Below are positions 61,014 through 64,000 of a DNA stretch of 64,000 nt, piece by piece. Origin of the DNA: Betaproteobacteria bacterium (GTDB lineage: Bacteria; Pseudomonadota; Gammaproteobacteria; Burkholderiales; SG8-41); NCBI GenBank assembly GCA_947486575.1, contig CANKUB010000012.1, positions 1 to 64,000 of the forward strand, read 5' to 3'. How positions within the stretch are numbered: the first letter of the stretch is position 1; every line of letters begins with the position of its first letter. Below the pieces are notes generated by a model. That model ran no database searches, had not been told where the DNA came from, and was given only the letters and a program-made list of their open reading frames with translations. Position numbers and translations under genes: made by a program.

Positions 61014-61047
61014 GGTAACATATTGTTTTTATTGATAAATTTAATTT
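61014..61047 (+). repeat. AT-rich interspersed element, copy 16
   Basis: GTAACATATTGTTTTTATTG, then ATAAATTTAATTTT. It ends three bases before the ATG of the adaptor gene, so there is no Shine-Dalgarno sequence at that start. Confidence 0.6.
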
Positions 61048-61050
61048 TCG

Positions 61051-62247
61051 ATGATATCGGGTTCCCGCTGGTTGTGGATGGTATTGGTGTTGCTTCTGGC
61101 CGCTGGCGCGGTCTATTTTGTTAAGCGACCCAAGCCGCTGCCGGTGGATGTGGTGGTGATCAAGCGCGAGGACGTGCAGACCAGTGTCGTGGCGAGCGGT
61201 CGTGTGCTGGCACCGGCGCGTGTGGATGTGGGTTCTACCATCACCGGGCGCGTACAACGCGTAGCCGTGCGTGAGGGTGCGCGGGTCAGCGAAGGGCAGC
61301 TACTCGTGCAACTGGAACAGCCGGAACTCAATGCCGCGTTACTACAAGCGCGCGCAGTGCGTGATCGGGCGCAGGCGCGGGTGGAATCGGTCAGCAAGCT
61401 GGCGTTGCCTACAGCGCGCGAATCGCAATCACAGGCGGAATCGAATGTGCTGCTGGCCGAGCGTGAATGGAAGCGCTCACAGGAATTGGCGACCAAGGGT
61501 TTTATCAGCCAATCGCGGGTGGACGATTCCGAACGCCAGGTGAACGTGGCGCGCAGCCAGCTTGCTGCGTCAAAGTCGCAGGTGGCCGCGCAGAGCAATC
61601 AGGGCGCGGAGTCGCAACAGGCGCGGCAACAACTAGTGGAGGCCGAGGCCGCGGTTGCGCTGGCGCAGGCGCGTCTGGCGCAGACTGAAATTCGCGCGCC
61701 AGCGGCAGCGGTGGTGCTGGAACGGATCGTCGAGCCGGGTGATATCACGCAGGCAGCCAAACGCATGATGACGCTGGCGCTGGACGGGCCTTCGCGGCTG
61801 ATCGTGCAGGTTGACGAAAAAAATCTGCCGCTGCTGCAAATGGGGCGAACCGCTATTGCCACCGTGGATGCGTTTCCGACCGACCGTTTTGAGGCGGTGA
61901 TTGCGTATATATCATCGGGCGTGGATGCCTCGCGCGGCACGGTTGAACTGCGGCTGGACATCCCCAAGCCACCAGCGTTTCTGAAATCCGACATGACGGT
62001 ATCGATAGAACTCGCCGGGCCGTTGCTCAAGCAGGCACTGCTGTTGCCGGCCGACGCCATTCGGCAATTGTCATCAGATGCGGCGTACGTGCTGGTGAAT
62101 CGCAGTGGCGAGGCCACGCGGGTTGCGGTGCGCACGGGTCTGCAAATGCAGGGGCGCGTGCAGATGTTGCAGGGCGTTGCACCCGATGACGCGGTGATTC
62201 TGACACGCGAAATTGAAGCAGGCGCGCGCGTGCAGGCCCGGCGCTGA
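61051..62247 (+). CDS. periplasmic adaptor of an ABC exporter (MacA/HlyD-like)
   Basis: The 398-residue protein starts MISGSRWLWMVLVLLLAAGA, an N-terminal membrane anchor. The lipoyl half-motifs (VDVGSTITGRVQRVAVREGA, then IRAPAAAVVLERIVEPGDIT) flank an alpha-hairpin coiled coil (about 85-205: VRDRAQARVESVSKL, SQLAASKSQVAAQ). Beta-barrel and membrane-proximal parts follow (LIVQVDEKNLPLLQMG, FLKSDMTVSIELAGP). It would link the inner-membrane ABC transporter made by the next two genes to an outer-membrane channel. Start region: the ATG abuts an AT-rich element. Confidence 0.9.
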   Translation: MISGSRWLWMVLVLLLAAGAVYFVKRPKPLPVDVVVIKREDVQTSVVASGRVLAPARVDVGSTITGRVQRVAVREGARVSEGQLLVQLEQPELNAALLQARAVRDRAQARVESVSKLALPTARESQSQAESNVLLAEREWKRSQELATKGFISQSRVDDSERQVNVARSQLAASKSQVAAQSNQGAESQQARQQLVEAEAAVALAQARLAQTEIRAPAAAVVLERIVEPGDITQAAKRMMTLALDGPSRLIVQVDEKNLPLLQMGRTAIATVDAFPTDRFEAVIAYISSGVDASRGTVELRLDIPKPPAFLKSDMTVSIELAGPLLKQALLLPADAIRQLSSDAAYVLVNRSGEATRVAVRTGLQMQGRVQMLQGVAPDDAVILTREIEAGARVQARR

Positions 62248-62262
62248 ACGTCCCGCGACAAA

Positions 62263-63489
62263 ATGGCCGCACTGGGATTTGAGCTGACGGTTGCCATGCG
62301 CTTTTTGCGCGAAGGCCGCATGCAGACTGCGTTGATCATCGGCGGTGCGGCGGTGGGTGTGGCAGTGATCTATTTCATCACCGCGGTGCTGGTGGGCGTA
62401 CAGCTCGATTTGATCAAGCGTGTCACCGGTGCGCAGCCGCATGTGGTGTTGAAGCCGCCCGAGGATACCGTTGCACCGCTGGTTGCGCCGACGTCTGACG
62501 GCACGCGACTGGCAAGCGTGCAGGCGCGCCCGCAACGGCTGACCACCATCGATGGCTGGCCTGCATTGCTGCGCGAGACCGAAGCCACCCAGGGCGTTAC
62601 GGCCGTTGCCCCCGTTGCGAGTGGTGGTGCACTGGCGGTGAAGGGCGACGCGTCACGCGCCATTGTCATCATCGGCACCGATATCGATCGCTACCGGCGC
62701 GTGGTGAAATTCGACGACAAAATTGTTCAGGGTGCGCTGCGACTCGAAGCGGGGGACGCCATGATCGGCACTGATCTCGCGCACGACCTGGGCGCGGTGC
62801 TGGGGGATCGATTCCGCGTGCAATCCGCAGAGGGCGCGAGCGAGGTGTTTCAGATACGCGCCTTGCTTGACCTGGGTTCGCGCGATTTGAATCGCCGTTA
62901 CGTTTACACCGCGTTGCGGCCCGCGCAAAGCCTGCTGAAAATATCCGGCCGCATCACCAATATTGATGTGGCAGTGGATGACATCATGCGTGCCGATGAA
63001 GTGGCGGCGCGGTTGCGTGCGCAATCAGGGCAGCAGATCGAAAGCTGGATACAAACCAACAAGCAGGTGTTTGCGGCGATTGGCAATCAGGACATCATGA
63101 CCATTCTGATCCGCGTGTTTGTCACCATCGTGGTGGTGCTGGGCATTGCCAGCGTGCTGGTGGTATCGGTAGTGCAAAAGCGCAAAGAGATCGGCATCAT
63201 GCGCGCGATCGGCGCCACGCGCAGCCAGATGCTGCGGGTGTTTTTGATGCAGGGCGCGCTGGTGGGCTTTAGCGGCGCATTGGTGGGCACCGCGTTTGGC
63301 ATGGTACTGATCAGCGTGTTCAGCCGCATATTGCGCTCGGCCTCCGGTGCGCCGCTATTCTCGCTGGCATTTGATTTTAATCTCATGCTGTTGGCGCTGA
63401 GCGCAGCCACGCTGCTGGGTGTGCTGGCCGCTGTGCTGCCTGCGCGTAACGCCGCCAACCTTGATCCCGCCGAAGCTATTCGCGGCTGA
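62263..63489 (+). CDS. ABC transporter permease, MacB/FtsX-type
   Basis: The 408-residue protein starts MAALGFELTVAMRFLREGRM. One N-terminal membrane helix (ALIIGGAAVGVAVIYFITAV) is followed by a large periplasmic domain (about 45-265), then three helices of the FtsX module: VFVTIVVVLGIASVLVVSV, GALVGFSGALVGTAFGMVLI, LMLLALSAATLLGVLAAVLP. This is the type VII (mechanotransmission) architecture. The ATPase gene begins 3 bases after its stop. Confidence 0.9.
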   Translation: MAALGFELTVAMRFLREGRMQTALIIGGAAVGVAVIYFITAVLVGVQLDLIKRVTGAQPHVVLKPPEDTVAPLVAPTSDGTRLASVQARPQRLTTIDGWPALLRETEATQGVTAVAPVASGGALAVKGDASRAIVIIGTDIDRYRRVVKFDDKIVQGALRLEAGDAMIGTDLAHDLGAVLGDRFRVQSAEGASEVFQIRALLDLGSRDLNRRYVYTALRPAQSLLKISGRITNIDVAVDDIMRADEVAARLRAQSGQQIESWIQTNKQVFAAIGNQDIMTILIRVFVTIVVVLGIASVLVVSVVQKRKEIGIMRAIGATRSQMLRVFLMQGALVGFSGALVGTAFGMVLISVFSRILRSASGAPLFSLAFDFNLMLLALSAATLLGVLAAVLPARNAANLDPAEAIRG

Positions 63490-63491
63490 CC

Positions 63492-64000
63492 ATGACCGAC
63501 ATCGCAACAGTGCCGCTGGTCAGGCTGCAAGGCATACGCAAAACCTACAACGCCGGCTTGCCCAGCGAGCAGGAAGTGCTGCACGGTATTGATCTTGCGG
63601 TGCAGTCTGGCGAATTTACTGCGCTGATCGGCCCATCCGGCTCAGGCAAAAGCACGCTGCTGAATATTCTGGGCTTGCTGGAGCGCCCCACTGGCGGCAT
63701 CTATCAACTGACGGGCCGCGACGTCACGCAGCTAAACGACGACGCGCGCACCGAGGCGCGGCATTTAACACTAGGTTTTATTTTTCAGTTTCACCATCTG
63801 CTGCCTGCGTTTTCAGCACTTGAAAACGTCATGCTGCCCGCGATGATGGGCGGCAAAACCAACGACCCGGCAATGCGCGAACGCGCCGCGTGGCTGCTCG
63901 ACGCCGTGGGCCTGAAGGATGCCACGGCTAAAAAGCCGAGCGCGCTATCCGGCGGCATGCAGCAACGCGTGGCCATTGCGCGTGCGCTCATGCTAGCGCC
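63492..64000 (+). CDS. ABC transporter ATP-binding protein (cut by window end)
   Basis: The visible 169 residues start MTDIATVPLVRLQGIRKTYN and show Walker A GPSGSGKST at about residue 48, the Q-loop in FIFQFHHLLPAFSALEN, and the signature LSGGMQQRVAIARALM near the end. The Walker B, D-loop and H-loop lie beyond the window. It is the LolD/MacB-type ATPase, a separate protein here and not fused to the permease. It completes the adaptor-permease-ATPase operon. Confidence 0.93.
   Translation, partial: MTDIATVPLVRLQGIRKTYNAGLPSEQEVLHGIDLAVQSGEFTALIGPSGSGKSTLLNILGLLERPTGGIYQLTGRDVTQLNDDARTEARHLTLGFIFQFHHLLPAFSALENVMLPAMMGGKTNDPAMRERAAWLLDAVGLKDATAKKPSALSGGMQQRVAIARALMLA

Noticed and set aside
1-64000. 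CRISPR arrays, rRNA or tRNA genes
   Set aside because: No regularly spaced direct repeats and no recognisable rRNA or tRNA sequence were seen on either strand by eye.

Overview
The window reads as chromosome of a betaproteobacterium, most likely of the order Burkholderiales. The evidence is gene order and gene content: mltA-apaG-rpe-gph-trpE, trpGDC, rplM-rpsI-argC-(coiled-coil membrane protein)-bactofilin-erpA-anmK-M23 peptidase-tyrS, lplT-alr-radA, a COQ7-type ubiquinone hydroxylase, and eight Bug/TctC solute receptors, a family strongly expanded in Burkholderiales. The DNA is moderately GC-rich with sharp AT-rich islands between genes. I recognise no rRNA, tRNA or CRISPR array.

Layout. 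1-1.4 kb: the end of an IS630-family transposase, a small unknown gene and a helix-turn-helix regulator, probably remains of a mobile element. 1.4-5.9 kb: a metallo-beta-lactamase-fold hydrolase, a luciferase-like oxidoreductase, an N-acyl-D-amino-acid deacylase and a small acidic protein. 6.3-31.5 kb: mostly housekeeping genes for ubiquinone (UbiH-like, Coq7), disulfide isomerisation (DsbC), cell wall (MltA, L,D-transpeptidase, AnmK, M23 peptidase, bactofilin, ElyC-like), pentose phosphate and phosphoglycolate, tryptophan (trpE, then trpGDC), ribosomal proteins L13/S9, arginine (argC), Fe-S assembly (erpA) and tyrS. The trp genes are split by about 4 kb carrying a flavin monooxygenase-like gene and a TPR/L,D-transpeptidase pair.

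31.8-45.6 kb: an accessory catabolic region with six Bug receptors (two in tandem as recent-looking duplicates), a Tat-type amidohydrolase broken by a frameshift in an A7 tract, a YCII protein, a Phd/ParE toxin-antitoxin pair, a 219-bp MITE-like element with terminal inverted repeats and a 4-bp duplication, the 3' remnant of a 2-keto-4-pentenoate hydratase, a diguanylate cyclase, an FGE-like protein without the catalytic cysteines, a cupin and lplT. 45.6-50.5 kb: alr, two membrane proteins, radA and an EamA transporter. 50.5-61 kb: a hydrolase/Bug operon, a dinD remnant beside a MntA/HepT toxin-antitoxin pair, a DUF2130 protein, MmgE/PrpD, a REP doublet, a DapA-like aldolase lacking the usual catalytic Tyr, an isopropylmalate-dehydrogenase-like enzyme and another Bug receptor. 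61-64 kb: a MacA/MacB-type ABC export operon, cut by the window end.

The most unusual signal is a family of about 30-bp AT-rich sequences with the core TAASTATTTGTTTTTAWT. I find 16 copies in both orientations in intergenic gaps or across gene boundaries. Two further matches lie fully inside coding genes (tyrS, anmK), and one of the 16 spans the first codons of a Bug gene. Copies also sit between convergent genes, so they are not simply promoters, and I know of no described element they match.
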